Assembly (NCBI GenBank): GCA_021202155.1 | Contig: JAJQDP010000006.1 | Coordinates: forward strand, 62,001 to 126,000 | Source of the DNA: Oscillospiraceae bacterium | GTDB lineage: Bacteria > Bacillota > Clostridia > Oscillospirales > Ruminococcaceae | DNA length: 64,000 nucleotides | Direction: 5' to 3' | Shown here: piece by piece, positions 25,157 through 34,786 of the stretch | How the letters are laid out: every line of letters begins with the position of its first letter | How positions within the stretch are numbered: the stretch's first letter is position 1 | Program-made: the position numbers and the translations under genes | The notes under the pieces: generated by a model | Told to the model about the DNA's origin: nothing | What the model saw: the letters and a program-made list of their open reading frames with translations, nothing else | Database searches by the model: none

Positions 25157-28102
25157 TCATCGATTTGCGGCAAAGTATTCTTCAATTGCTTCGACGATAG
25201 CGTCTGCAAGTCCGCTTTGCACTGTAGAATCGTTGAGAGCCATGGCTTCTGTGTAATCTGTGACGAATCCACACTCAACCAAGATGGACGGAAATTCCTG
25301 CTCAAGGGTTACGGCGAAGTAATTATACTTGGCTCCGCGGTTTCGGCTCTTGCCGTCTTTATATACATAATCCTCGTAATATTCCGCCATCTTTTCTGCT
25401 ACAAGTGAGGCTATCGGTTCGGAGAAGGGCGTGAAGTAGTAGGCTTCAACACCCCGCACCCCCTCTCCATTTGTAACACTGTTACAGTGAATCGAAATAT
25501 ACAGGTCGGGATCATATTGCCTTGCATACTCCGAGCGGTCATAAACGCTGATATAAGTCGTGTCGCTCGGAATCATGTAAACCGTCGCGCCTGCGGCTTG
25601 GAGTTTTGAAACAAGGAGCTTTGCAATCGCCAAGTTTATAACTCTTTCAACAACGTGACCAACAGCACCTGGGTCTAACGTGGTGGAGCTGGTGTTGTAC
25701 CCGTGCCCCGGGTCAACTACTATAACAGCACCTGCAAGGCTTGAGTTATAGCCGTTGAATGTGAATGTAAGGTTGCCATTTCCGTCATAGTCAGCAGAAT
25801 ATCCTGCGAATACTCCGCTCTTTCTGAGCTTAAGCTTGAGTTGTACCTTTGTCTCGCCGTTCACTGTCACCGTCTGCCACTCTGCGCTGCTGAACAGCGA
25901 ATCCGAACTGAATGTCGGCAGACTTAAGTAGCTCGTCACATAATCAAACGTGATTATGACGTAGTCTGCGCTAAAGCTACTAACTGAGTATGTTCCGCTC
26001 ACCCCTGTGCCAAACGTCAGCGGCGAGTAAGAAATTGTAAACGGTGTCTGGTAGTCAAGATTGAAGGTAAGAACTGTGTCGCCGTCACTGTTTTGGTACG
26101 AGGAGGTCGACGCTATCGTGTTGCTTACTATTGTGTAGCCATCGATAAGTGTGCAGTCGGAAGCCTTTAATCTCAGCCCTGATGCAGTCAGATAGTACTT
26201 GACTGTCTGGCTGACGCCTTCTGATGTAACGCTGTAGGTAACCTCGTTCACAAGAACGTCTATAGTTCCTGCAGGAAGTCTCGGAGAGGTCGGGATCGCA
26301 ATGGCATCGGTTGTGTAATAATCGTATGCCAGAGTGTTATCCGAATTGACGACAATAAGCTGAGTAGCTTCGGCTGTCGGAGAGATTGCGTTGACTATGA
26401 CCCTTGCGGCTGTCACGTCTTCGTAGCTGAGATCCTTGTAGTTACCGCTGATGTAGATGTAGCCTAAATCCTGTTCCTCGCCAACGATTCCCTCAGGTGC
26501 TTCAAGGTAGCCGGTGAATATCGCATAGCTTGAGTTCTCATCAAGGTCATCAGAGCCCGATGTCTGCTCGGTAAGCGTAATGGTTTTGCCGTCAAGAGTT
26601 GCAGTTACTGTTGAACCAGAGTACGCTGTGACGCTTATTGAAATCTTTGTCGAGCCTTCAACATTCATAGTCGTTCCCTCTTCTGGCTCTACCGACTGTA
26701 TAACGTCGACCTTTCTCGTAATCTTGTAGGTTACTGTGTTGGCTTTATTCTTGAATGTGAACGTGTTTAAGCCGACTTCGAGCTCCTCTTCAAAGTAGAA
26801 GTTTCCTGCCTCGTTAAGAGTGATAATCTCGCCATTGAAATAGACATCAAAGTTGGAGTCATATGTACCTTGGAACTTGACGGTTGTTTCATAAGTAGTG
26901 TAGTTTGTCTTCGTAGGAAGAACCATCTCAAGCTGAGTATAGAGCGAGTCGGTGTCGATAAGCCCGTCATAGTACTTGACGAGTGCGTCGGTACTGCTTC
27001 CGACGTTGTCAACAAGTGATTCATATGAGCGGAAGACACTGCCCTGATATGCCGAATAGTCGGCACACTCTTCAAGCTGTTTGAGAATCTGGTCGGATGC
27101 CCAGGAGGTATCGGATGTACTGATTCGGTCGTTGGCGTGGCTTATGAACATGGGGATATTACTTGACTCAGCAAGCTCGTTCCACCATGAAATAATACTT
27201 GTAAAGTTCAGCTCAACCGATTCAAGACCTCCATAGCAGGTAACAATCACAAAATCGGCATAGCCATTCTGGATATAAGCTCTTGTGTCGGAATAGCCGT
27301 CTGCCAGAGCCTCGAAATCGTCCTTTGTGTCCGAGCCTTCGGGGTCATTCCCGTCGTTCATCCATGCGTTTGTAGCGGCAAGACCGACTGCAACTGTGTT
27401 ACTTGTGGAGTGAATAGCGTTGCTGACAAGTTTGAATATGTACTCGCTGTTGTCCAAAAGCCAGTTCTCATATCCGATGCCTGAGCCATATCTGAGATAA
27501 TTCTCGTAGCTGTTCTCGTCAATATCTGCATAGTAGCCGTCGATTAAAATTCCGTCTATCAGATATTTGTTTGTGAGCTTGTGAGCACATTGTGAGAGAT
27601 AGTCAATTCTGTCGCTGACCGTTTCGAGCTCGTTGGCTTCTATTGCATCTCCAAGGTCGAATGTGATATAGACGTAGTAGTTAAGCCCTCTTGCGGCTTC
27701 GATGAGCATGTCCAGTGGTGAACCGTTGAGATAGACCTTTGCATCAATCTCGTAATAGATAACGCCGTCATAGCTTGTGTTGATGATAATTGTGTTGAAG
27801 CCATAGCTCTCAAGATTCGAGAATATTTCGTTTATTTCCTGGGAAGTGACGTCTGCCGACTGGTTAATATCGGTGAAGAAGTCATATCCGATGGTTATGT
27901 ATGTAGCGCGCATGTCGTCAGGAAATGCAAAAGCGTCCTCTGCGGTTGCGGCAGTGATTATTTCTGTGCTTTCCGAGCTTTTAACAGCTTCCTCTTCGGA
28001 AACCTCGTCATCGGCAAACACAATCAAAGCCGTTCCGCTGTACGGGAAGACCGTTGTAAAAAGAAGCATTAGGGATAATATAACTGAAATAGTTTTTTTC
28101 AT
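25157..28102 (-). CDS. Secreted GHL10-like / N-acetylmuramoyl-L-alanine amidase fusion
   Basis: Exported protein of 981 residues with a signal peptide (about 1-31). About residues 60-350 resemble glycoside-hydrolase-like domains of the GHL10/DUF187 group (YVYITFDLGDA, IDGILIDGYY, FVIVTCYGGLE). The middle contains beta-rich, Ig-like repeats. The C-terminal 189 residues are a complete Amidase_3 domain with the zinc set H800 (DPGHG), E819 (VVERVIN), H872 (SIHCN) and catalytic E943 (VECGFVT). It should cleave the peptide stem from peptidoglycan at the cell surface. This amidase fusion to a GHL10-like barrel is unusual. It is cotranscribed after the related lipoprotein at 28130. Confidence 0.75.
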   Translation of the reverse strand: MKKTISVILSLMLLFTTVFPYSGTALIVFADDEVSEEEAVKSSESTEIITAATAEDAFAFPDDMRATYITIGYDFFTDINQSADVTSQEINEIFSNLESYGFNTIIINTSYDGVIYYEIDAKVYLNGSPLDMLIEAARGLNYYVYITFDLGDAIEANELETVSDRIDYLSQCAHKLTNKYLIDGILIDGYYADIDENSYENYLRYGSGIGYENWLLDNSEYIFKLVSNAIHSTSNTVAVGLAATNAWMNDGNDPEGSDTKDDFEALADGYSDTRAYIQNGYADFVIVTCYGGLESVELNFTSIISWWNELAESSNIPMFISHANDRISTSDTSWASDQILKQLEECADYSAYQGSVFRSYESLVDNVGSSTDALVKYYDGLIDTDSLYTQLEMVLPTKTNYTTYETTVKFQGTYDSNFDVYFNGEIITLNEAGNFYFEEELEVGLNTFTFKNKANTVTYKITRKVDVIQSVEPEEGTTMNVEGSTKISISVTAYSGSTVTATLDGKTITLTEQTSGSDDLDENSSYAIFTGYLEAPEGIVGEEQDLGYIYISGNYKDLSYEDVTAARVIVNAISPTAEATQLIVVNSDNTLAYDYYTTDAIAIPTSPRLPAGTIDVLVNEVTYSVTSEGVSQTVKYYLTASGLRLKASDCTLIDGYTIVSNTIASTSSYQNSDGDTVLTFNLDYQTPFTISYSPLTFGTGVSGTYSVSSFSADYVIITFDYVTSYLSLPTFSSDSLFSSAEWQTVTVNGETKVQLKLKLRKSGVFAGYSADYDGNGNLTFTFNGYNSSLAGAVIVVDPGHGYNTSSTTLDPGAVGHVVERVINLAIAKLLVSKLQAAGATVYMIPSDTTYISVYDRSEYARQYDPDLYISIHCNSVTNGEGVRGVEAYYFTPFSEPIASLVAEKMAEYYEDYVYKDGKSRNRGAKYNYFAVTLEQEFPSILVECGFVTDYTEAMALNDSTVQSGLADAIVEAIEEYFAANR

Positions 28103-28129
28103 GTGTTCACCTTTTAGGGTTAAGCCGGA

Positions 28130-29866
28130 TTACAGTCCGGCAAGAGATTTGATAAGACCTGCGATTTCTCCTGAGAGAAGTGTGTCGGATGAGCTTGCCA
28201 CCAATGAACTATATCGATAGTATGCGCAACCGGAATATCCTGACAGCGTTGATATATAGTCTGTTTGCTTTGAAAGCATACTTCCCGAGCTCCATTCGGT
28301 TGTCGTTCCTACCTTGTAAGCGGCGATTCCGCAGATGAGCTTGACAGAAGAGCTTGTCACTAATTCCTCCCACTGAACAGCAGTGGTGTCGAATGGCAGG
28401 CTTCCGGAATAGCCATAGTAAATCTGTGGGACAATGTAGTCAAGATAGCCGGTTGTCGAGCACCAGAGCTCGACATCTGCGTAGAGCTTATTCAGGTTAT
28501 TGCTGAGATTTCCCTGCGGTGAAACTCCGAAGAGTACACTTGAGTTGCAGGATTTGACGGTTGAATAGATTTCCTTGACGAGCTGGCTGACTGTGTCTCT
28601 TCTCCACTGAGAAAGGTCACTGCTTCCCGAAACGGAAAATGCAAGCTTATCAAATGATTCGTCGGTAGTCGGGTAGAAATAGTCGTCGATATGTATTCCG
28701 TCAACGTCGTAGTTTGAGACAATCTCCGCGATTCCGGCGCAGATAAGCTCTCTCACAGCCGAGTACGCAGGGCTGAGCCAGTAGTAGCCGGTGTCGCTGT
28801 CGTATACGAGATAGGTTCCGTTTGTTGAGCTGGACGAGTACCACTGTTTCAGAGTGTAGGATGAACTCATAGACTCAAAATTCTTCTTTGTGGTGGTTCT
28901 CATCGGGTTCACCCACGCGTGGAATGAGAGCCCGAGCTTGTGGGCTTCAGCAATCATTATTTCAAGCGGGTCATAGGATGGCTTGTCCCCTACCGTTCCG
29001 GAATATGCAGATGTGAACGGGTAATAGCTTGAATAGTAGTAAGCATCTCCGAACGCTCTGACGTGAACATAAACTGTGTTACAGCCAAGTGACGCCACAT
29101 AGGCAAAAGCTTCTGATATAGATTCGGTGAATTCAGCTTCTGTAGCTCCTGCGAGCATAGTGTCTATATCAAGATAAGCGAACCAGACAGCCTTTACTGT
29201 GGAATAGTTGAGTGCGGTGTAACTGTTTGTGCCGAGCTGTGAGATTATTTCTTCGATGTCGTCTTCTTCGTCCAGGACAATATCCTCATCGCTTGCAGTT
29301 GTGGTAGTTACATTTGAAATTGTCGTAGTTATGGTTGTAGCGGCTGTAGTTGCAGTAGTTGTCGCCACTGTTGTAGTCTCTTCATCCTCTTCGTAAATAT
29401 CTGAGAGGTATCTGCCGTTTACAAAGTACTCTCCGCCCTTGAATTCAATCCGGTACCAGCCGTTTGAGACGATGCCAGTTACAGTCACACTGTCACCCTT
29501 GTCAAGATGTCCGATTCTGTCGCTGTCAGCGTCAGGAAGCTGTCTTACGTTTACCGAATTGATGGCATACATCGTAGCTTCATAGTCAGTTATAGTGTAG
29601 TCTGTGGACACTTCTGTTTCGACTATGGCGGTTGTCTCTGCACTGCTTTCTGGCGCAGTAGTGACTGTAGACTCGGTGGTTTCGAGTGTTGAGTATGCCG
29701 GCGCTGATTCGCTTTCGGATGTGGTTGTCTGAGTGGTAATGGACGCATAGGTTTCTATAGTGATTGAGCCTTGCGAGTAGGTATCATCATAGGTTCTCTG
29801 CGTGCAGGAAGTGAGAGTCAGAATAGTGAAAATTAGAGTGAATAGCAGTACTGATTTTCTCATCAC
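28130..29866 (-). CDS. Lipoprotein with SH3 and GHL10-like (DUF187) domain
   Basis: Lipoprotein of 578 residues: signal peptide with lipobox ending in TSC (C21). A Thr/Ser-rich linker (about 25-95) is followed by an SH3 domain (about 95-158: VNVRQLPDADSDRIGHLDKG). After a Thr-rich stretch comes a glycoside-hydrolase-like 10 barrel (about 225-575) with AVWFAYLDIDTM, FHAWVNPMRT and VDGIHIDDYFYP, whose Asp pair would sit at the active centre. Likely a surface-anchored wall or polysaccharide hydrolase. It starts the two-gene operon that ends with the amidase fusion, and both genes share the barrel type. Promoter at 29917-29945. Confidence 0.8.
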   Translation of the reverse strand: MMRKSVLLFTLIFTILTLTSCTQRTYDDTYSQGSITIETYASITTQTTTSESESAPAYSTLETTESTVTTAPESSAETTAIVETEVSTDYTITDYEATMYAINSVNVRQLPDADSDRIGHLDKGDSVTVTGIVSNGWYRIEFKGGEYFVNGRYLSDIYEEDEETTTVATTTATTAATTITTTISNVTTTTASDEDIVLDEEDDIEEIISQLGTNSYTALNYSTVKAVWFAYLDIDTMLAGATEAEFTESISEAFAYVASLGCNTVYVHVRAFGDAYYYSSYYPFTSAYSGTVGDKPSYDPLEIMIAEAHKLGLSFHAWVNPMRTTTKKNFESMSSSYTLKQWYSSSSTNGTYLVYDSDTGYYWLSPAYSAVRELICAGIAEIVSNYDVDGIHIDDYFYPTTDESFDKLAFSVSGSSDLSQWRRDTVSQLVKEIYSTVKSCNSSVLFGVSPQGNLSNNLNKLYADVELWCSTTGYLDYIVPQIYYGYSGSLPFDTTAVQWEELVTSSSVKLICGIAAYKVGTTTEWSSGSMLSKQTDYISTLSGYSGCAYYRYSSLVASSSDTLLSGEIAGLIKSLAGL

Positions 29867-29916
29867 AACCTCCGAAAAAAATATACACAGTCAGAAGACC
29901 AAAACCATTAAAAATG

Positions 29917-29945
29917 ATTATACCATTTTCCGAGCAATATTACAA
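29917..29945 (-). promoter_or_regulatory. Sigma-A promoter of the GHL10 lipoprotein operon
   Basis: On the minus strand TTGTAA (29945-29940) and a perfect TATAAT (29922-29917) are separated by 17 bases, 51 nt ahead of the lipoprotein start. Confidence 0.65.
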
Positions 29946-30012
29946 GAGCTTTATGTCGACAATATCTGCTAATCTCTGATAAGATTTTATTAAAAATATT
30001 CGTAAAAAGCAC

Positions 30013-30059
30013 TTGACAACATGCCACCTGTATGGTATTATAAATCAAGAATGATTCTT
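30013..30059 (+). promoter_or_regulatory. Sigma-A promoter and Fur/PerR-type operator
   Basis: TTGACA (30013-30018), 17-base spacer, TATTAT (30036-30041). Overlapping the start of transcription is the palindrome AAGAATGATTCTT (30047-30059), a 6-1-6 inverted repeat of the PerR/Fur box type. It precedes the fur gene and so suggests autoregulation and control of the rubrerythrin gene behind it. Confidence 0.75.
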
Positions 30060-30075
30060 AATTTTGGTGATGAGC

Positions 30076-30474
30076 ATGACTAAACAGCGCAAACTGATAA
30101 AGGAGATAATATATAGCTCCGAACGCCACCTCACCGCCGAGGAAATATTCACCGAGGCGAGAAAGAGTATGCCTAATATCGCACTCGGAACGGTGTATCG
30201 AAACTTAGGCAAGCTGTGTGAGGATAAGGAAATTCGGCTCATAAGCCTTCGTGGCTTTTCCGATTGTTATGACAAGTCGTTTATGCCGCACGGGCATCTT
30301 ATCTGCAATTCCTGTGGGAAGGTTGATGACTTTCCTATCGAGGATATCGGAGAGGAGCTTTCCTACAGGCTTGGGGTGAATCTTATCTATTACGATGTCA
30401 ACGCACACTATATCTGCGATGACTGCAAGCGTAAAAACCTGGTTACAGACGACAGCGTAAAGACTGCCGTGTAA
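30076..30474 (+). CDS. Fur family regulator, PerR type
   Basis: Metal-dependent repressor of 132 residues from ATG 30076 (GGTGAT upstream); upstream TTG, GTG and ATG codons are in frame. N-terminal winged helix: TAEEIFTEAR and ALGTVYRNLGKL. The metal/dimer domain holds PHGHLIC and two CxxC zinc pairs, CNSCG and CDDC. Linkage to rubrerythrin and the operator over its own promoter favour a peroxide sensor (PerR) over an iron sensor. The histidines needed for oxidation sensing cannot be ranked from sequence alone. Confidence 0.85.
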   Translation: MTKQRKLIKEIIYSSERHLTAEEIFTEARKSMPNIALGTVYRNLGKLCEDKEIRLISLRGFSDCYDKSFMPHGHLICNSCGKVDDFPIEDIGEELSYRLGVNLIYYDVNAHYICDDCKRKNLVTDDSVKTAV

Positions 30475-30521
30475 TATAAATTGAAATCTTTCAAAATCTA
30501 AAAATCAAAGGAGAACTCGAA

Positions 30522-31055
30522 ATGGAACTTAAAGGAACAAAAACTGAACAGAATCTTATGACTGCATTTGCCGGTGAGTCTCAGGCAAGAAATAAGTATA
30601 CATACTTTGCTTCTGTTGCTAAGAAGGAAGGCTATGAGCAGATCGCTGAAATCTTCCTCAAGACTGCTGAGAACGAGAAGGAACATGCAAAGCTCTGGTT
30701 CAAGGCACTTGACGGAATCGGCTCTACTCCCGAGAATCTCAAGGCTGCCGCTGAGGGCGAGAACTATGAGTGGACTGACATGTACGCCACATTCGCCAAG
30801 GAAGCAGAGGAAGAGGGCTTCAAGGTTCTTGCCGCACAGTTCAGAATGGTCGGCGAGATTGAGAAGGCTCACGAAGAGAGATACTTAAAGCTCCTTGACA
30901 ACGTCGAGATGCAGAAGGTATTCGAGAAGAGTGAGGAGACCATGTGGGAATGCCGCAACTGCGGACACCTCGTTATCGGCAAGAAGGCTCCGGCTGTCTG
31001 CCCCGTTTGCGCTCATCCCGGAAGCTTCTTTGAAGTAAGAAAAGAGAACTACTGA
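30522..31055 (+). CDS. rbr: Rubrerythrin
   Basis: Reduces hydrogen peroxide to water in anaerobes. The 177-residue protein has an N-terminal ferritin-like diiron domain ([34 protein letters not shown] supply the Glu/His ligands) and a C-terminal rubredoxin-like domain with WECRNCGH and CPVC. AAAGGAG precedes the start. It is 47 nt behind the PerR-type gene, no promoter or terminator between them, so the two form a peroxide-response operon ending in the terminator at 31066. Confidence 0.95.
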   Translation: MELKGTKTEQNLMTAFAGESQARNKYTYFASVAKKEGYEQIAEIFLKTAENEKEHAKLWFKALDGIGSTPENLKAAAEGENYEWTDMYATFAKEAEEEGFKVLAAQFRMVGEIEKAHEERYLKLLDNVEMQKVFEKSEETMWECRNCGHLVIGKKAPAVCPVCAHPGSFFEVRKENY

Positions 31056-31065
31056 TTCACATTCG

Positions 31066-31097
31066 GAAGCCTTGAGTTTATCTCAGGGCTTCTTTTT
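31066..31097 (+). terminator. Intrinsic terminator after rubrerythrin
   Basis: GAAGCCTTGAG (31066-31076) pairs with CTCAGGGCTTC (31082-31092) with one G-U pair and a 5-nt loop; TTTTT follows. Confidence 0.85.
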
Positions 31098-31159
31098 ACT
31101 TGTATTTTCACGGATAGTGTGGTACAATCTCATAGATAAAACTTCAAAGGAGAATAAAT

Positions 31160-31891
31160 ATGCGGCTTTTGATTGTTAGACATGCAGACCCTGATTATTC
31201 CATAGATTCACTTACCGAGAAAGGCTGGCGTGAAGCGGAACATCTCAGTGAAAGGCTCTCAAAGCTTGATGTAAAGGCTTTTTACTGTTCACCTCTTGGA
31301 CGTGCGAAAGATACAGCTTCACTGACCCTAAAGAAGATGGGAAGAGAGGCTGAAACTCTTGAATGGCTCAAAGAATTCTACTATTGCCAGGTGACTCCGC
31401 CATATCTCAAAGAGGGTGAAACGGTTATAGCCTGGGATTTCATGCCATCATTCTTCACTACGTGTGATGACCTCTACGATAAAGACAAGTTTATGCACGT
31501 CGATTTCATGGAGAAGGGCGACTACCCTGCCCTCTACAAGGCTGTGACCGATGGGCTTGATGAACTTTTAGAAAAGCATGGCTATCGTCGGAATGGCAGA
31601 TACTATGATGCCGTAAATCCTAACAGAGATACTATAGTCCTCTTCTGCCACTTCGGAATTGAATGCCAGCTTCTTGGGCATCTTCTGAGCATATCCCCTG
31701 TTGTTCTTGGACAGAATTTCTGCGCGGCTCCGTCGTCGGTGACAACCTTATATACGGAAGAGCGCGAAAAAGGAATTGCTTCATTCAGGATGGCAGCGTT
31801 CGGTGATACATCACACCTGTATGCCGCAGACGAAGAGCCTGCATTTTCGGCAAGATTCTGCGAGACCTTTGATTCTGATGAGCGACACTGA
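31160..31891 (+). CDS. Histidine phosphatase family protein
   Basis: Protein of 243 residues of the phosphoglycerate mutase-like (branch 1) fold. The catalytic loop is IVRHADPDY, where RHG of the usual motif reads RHA, which is a common variant. Further family residues are YCSPLGRAKDTA (the second Arg) and the late FCHFGIE (the second His). The substrate is unknown: cofactor-dependent mutase-like phosphatases act on sugar, nucleotide or cobalamin precursors. AAAGGAG precedes the start. Monocistronic, with a terminator after it. Confidence 0.85.
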   Translation: MRLLIVRHADPDYSIDSLTEKGWREAEHLSERLSKLDVKAFYCSPLGRAKDTASLTLKKMGREAETLEWLKEFYYCQVTPPYLKEGETVIAWDFMPSFFTTCDDLYDKDKFMHVDFMEKGDYPALYKAVTDGLDELLEKHGYRRNGRYYDAVNPNRDTIVLFCHFGIECQLLGHLLSISPVVLGQNFCAAPSSVTTLYTEEREKGIASFRMAAFGDTSHLYAADEEPAFSARFCETFDSDERH

Positions 31892-31902
31892 TACCTGAAT
31901 AC

Positions 31903-31935
31903 AAAAATCCGTCGGCGAAAAACCGACGGATTTTT
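31903..31935. terminator. Bidirectional terminator between phosphatase and uvrA
   Basis: Perfect 13-bp inverted repeat AAAAATCCGTCGG / CCGACGGATTTTT around a 7-nt loop. The uvrA stop lies immediately beyond it. T-run on the plus strand and A-run on the other side allow use in both directions. Confidence 0.9.
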
Positions 31936-34782
31936 TTATCTCCACTCAAGAGCTTTCTTGAGATATTGCCCGGTGTAGGAAGCAGGATTTTCGGCGACTT
32001 CCTCTGGAGTGCCGGTCGCAATAACTGTTCCTCCGCCAGAGCCGCCCTCGGGTCCTAAGTCGATGATATAGTCTGCGCACTTGATGACATCAAGATTGTG
32101 TTCTATGACGACTACGGTATTTCCGTTGTCACAAAGCTGTTCAAGCATGTCGATAAGTCTTGCGACATCGTCAGTATGAAGTCCGGTTGTGGGTTCGTCA
32201 AGAATGTAGATAGTCCTTCCGGTCGCCTTTCTTGAAAGCTCGGTTGCAAGCTTGACGCGCTGAGCTTCACCGCCAGAAAGCGTTGTTGATGGCTGTCCTA
32301 ACTTAAGATAGCCCAATCCAACATCGCAAAGAGTTTTTATCTTCCGATAAATCTTAGGCATATTCTCAAAGAATGAGCAGGCTTCTTCTATAGTCATGTC
32401 GAGGACATCTGCAATGCTTTTGCCCTTGTATTTGACTTCGAGGGTTTCTCTGTTATAGCGTGAGCCGTGGCAGACCTCACAGGGAACGTAAACATCCGGC
32501 AGGAAGTGCATTTCTATCTTGATTATTCCGTCACCCTCGCAGGCTTCGCATCTGCCACCCCTTACATTGAAGGAAAATCTCCCTTGAGTATAGCCACGCA
32601 TCTTGGCGTCGTTAGTCATGGCGAAAAGCTCGCGTATGTCGTTGAATACGCCGGTGTAGGTTGCTGGATTAGAGCGTGGAGTTCTCCCTATCGGGGACTG
32701 GTCGATATTTATGACCTTATCAAGGTTTTCAAGACCCTCAATCCTCTTGAATGCTCCGGGAACAATCTTTGCACGGTTGAGCTTGACTGCAAGCTCCTTG
32801 TAGAGGATTTCATTTACAAGTGAGCTCTTGCCGCTTCCAGATACTCCTGTTACGCAAGTGAACGTACCAAGTGGGAAATCAACGTCAATCTTTCGCAGAT
32901 TGTTCTCAGCCGCTCCAATGACTTTGAGCTTAGCACCGCTTCCCTTCCGACGCTCAGACGGGATCGGAATCTTTCTTCTGCCACTCAAATATGCGCCGGT
33001 TATTGACTTTTCACAGTTCATAATGTTCTGAGGAGTTCCAGCGCATACAATCTCCCCTCCGTGAACTCCAGCTCCCGGACCGACATCGAGGATATAATCA
33101 GCCGCAAGCATCGTTTCCTCGTCATGCTCGACTACTATGAGCGTATTACCCAAGTCTCTCAGTCTCTTCAACGAAGCTATTAGCTTTGCATTGTCTCTCT
33201 GGTGAAGACCGATGCTGGGCTCGTCAAGGATATAGAGAACTCCTACGAGCGATGAGCCAATCTGGGTCGCAAGCCTAATGCGCTGGCTCTCTCCACCCGA
33301 AAGAGTTGAGCTTGAGCGTGAAAGTGATAGATAATCAAGACCGACGTTTTTGAGGAAGCCCAAGCGCGACTTAATCTCCTTCAGAATCTGTGAAGCGATG
33401 AGATTTTCGCGTTCGGTGAGCTGTAGGTTTTCAAAGAAATCTATTGAGTCGCTTATCGAGAGCTTACAAAGCTCGGCTATGTTGAGTCCACCGACTGTAA
33501 CTCCCAGAACCTCTTTCTTGAGCCTGTCACCGTGGCAGGTTTTGCACTTGACCTCACTCATGTATTCTTCGATTTTGGCTTTAGTCGCATCGCTTTCTGA
33601 TGAGCGATAACGACGATCAAGGTTATTTATGACGCCCTCAAACGGCTGAATCCAGTATCCTCCGCCCCATTCGTCTGGTCTCTTGAATGAAAGCTTCTGA
33701 CCCTGAGTGCCATAGAGGAAGATGTCTATAGCGTCCTTTGGCAGATCCTTAATCGGCGTATCGAGCGAGATCCCATACTTTTCGCTGATGGCGTTGTAGT
33801 AAATCATCGTGAATGAGTCGTCGTTCAGGGTGTTCCAGCCGTCGGCTCTGATTCCGCCCTGTCTGATGGTCAGTTCGTCATTCGGGATAACCTTTTTTGG
33901 GTCGACCTGCAGGAACATTCCGAGACCGGTGCAGTCGGGGCAAGCACCATATGGATTATTGAACGAAAACATTCTCGGAGAAAGCTCTTCAATTGAAACC
34001 CCGTGCTCAGGGCAAGCGTAGTTTTGCGAGAACATCATCTCCTCACCGTCGATAACGTCCACAACAGCAAGCCCTCCTGACAAGGAGGTAACTATCTCAA
34101 TACTTCCTGATAGCCTTGAACGGATTTCTGGCTTGATAACGAGGCGGTCAACAACGACCTCGATGGTGTGCTTCTTGTTCTTTTCAAGCTTGATTTTTTC
34201 GGCAAGGTCGTAGATGATTCCATCGATTCTGACCCTTACATATCCTGATTTTTTGAGCTGTTCGAGCTCCTTGACATATTCGCCTTTTCTGCCTCTGACT
34301 ATGGGTGCAAGAAGCTGAATCTTTGTGCCTTCGGGAAGCTCCATGATCCTGTCTACAATCTGGTCGACAGACTGCCTCCTGATTTCTCTTCCGCAGACCG
34401 GGCAATGAGGAACACCGATTCTGGCATAAAGAAGTCTTAAGTAGTCATATATTTCGGTTACGGTGCCGACGGTTGAGCGAGGATTATTAGAGGTAGTTTT
34501 TTGGTCTATTGATATTGCCGGAGAAAGACCGTCGATGCTGTCGACATCCGGCTTGTCCATCTGTCCCAAGAACATTCTTGCATACGAGGAAAGGCTCTCG
34601 ATGTACCTTCTTTGACCGTCGGCGAATATTGTATCAAATGCGAGTGATGACTTTCCCGAGCCGGAAAGTCCTGTGAACACTACGAACTTATCTCTCGGAA
34701 TTGTCACATCTATGTTTTTAAGATTGTGCTCCCTTGCGCCTTTTATTACTATCTGATTATTTCCGTTAGCTTCATTTTCCAT
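31936..34782 (-). CDS. uvrA: Excinuclease ABC subunit A
   Basis: DNA damage recognition ATPase of nucleotide excision repair, 948 residues. Two ABC modules are complete: Walker [10 protein letters not shown] (N-terminal) and [13 protein letters not shown] (C-terminal), two signature motifs ([30 protein letters not shown]) and Walker [13 protein letters not shown] and [12 protein letters not shown]. Zinc fingers appear as [24 protein letters not shown] and CEVCHG. Begins 4 nt after the uvrB stop, so it forms an operon with uvrB. Confidence 0.97.
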   Translation of the reverse strand: MENEANGNNQIVIKGAREHNLKNIDVTIPRDKFVVFTGLSGSGKSSLAFDTIFADGQRRYIESLSSYARMFLGQMDKPDVDSIDGLSPAISIDQKTTSNNPRSTVGTVTEIYDYLRLLYARIGVPHCPVCGREIRRQSVDQIVDRIMELPEGTKIQLLAPIVRGRKGEYVKELEQLKKSGYVRVRIDGIIYDLAEKIKLEKNKKHTIEVVVDRLVIKPEIRSRLSGSIEIVTSLSGGLAVVDVIDGEEMMFSQNYACPEHGVSIEELSPRMFSFNNPYGACPDCTGLGMFLQVDPKKVIPNDELTIRQGGIRADGWNTLNDDSFTMIYYNAISEKYGISLDTPIKDLPKDAIDIFLYGTQGQKLSFKRPDEWGGGYWIQPFEGVINNLDRRYRSSESDATKAKIEEYMSEVKCKTCHGDRLKKEVLGVTVGGLNIAELCKLSISDSIDFFENLQLTERENLIASQILKEIKSRLGFLKNVGLDYLSLSRSSSTLSGGESQRIRLATQIGSSLVGVLYILDEPSIGLHQRDNAKLIASLKRLRDLGNTLIVVEHDEETMLAADYILDVGPGAGVHGGEIVCAGTPQNIMNCEKSITGAYLSGRRKIPIPSERRKGSGAKLKVIGAAENNLRKIDVDFPLGTFTCVTGVSGSGKSSLVNEILYKELAVKLNRAKIVPGAFKRIEGLENLDKVINIDQSPIGRTPRSNPATYTGVFNDIRELFAMTNDAKMRGYTQGRFSFNVRGGRCEACEGDGIIKIEMHFLPDVYVPCEVCHGSRYNRETLEVKYKGKSIADVLDMTIEEACSFFENMPKIYRKIKTLCDVGLGYLKLGQPSTTLSGGEAQRVKLATELSRKATGRTIYILDEPTTGLHTDDVARLIDMLEQLCDNGNTVVVIEHNLDVIKCADYIIDLGPEGGSGGGTVIATGTPEEVAENPASYTGQYLKKALEWR

Positions 34783-34786
34783 ATGA

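Noticed and set aside
24238-25305. Longer NfnA start at 25305
   Set aside because: It would overlap the amidase gene end by more than 140 bases; GTG 25086 has a strong ribosome site.
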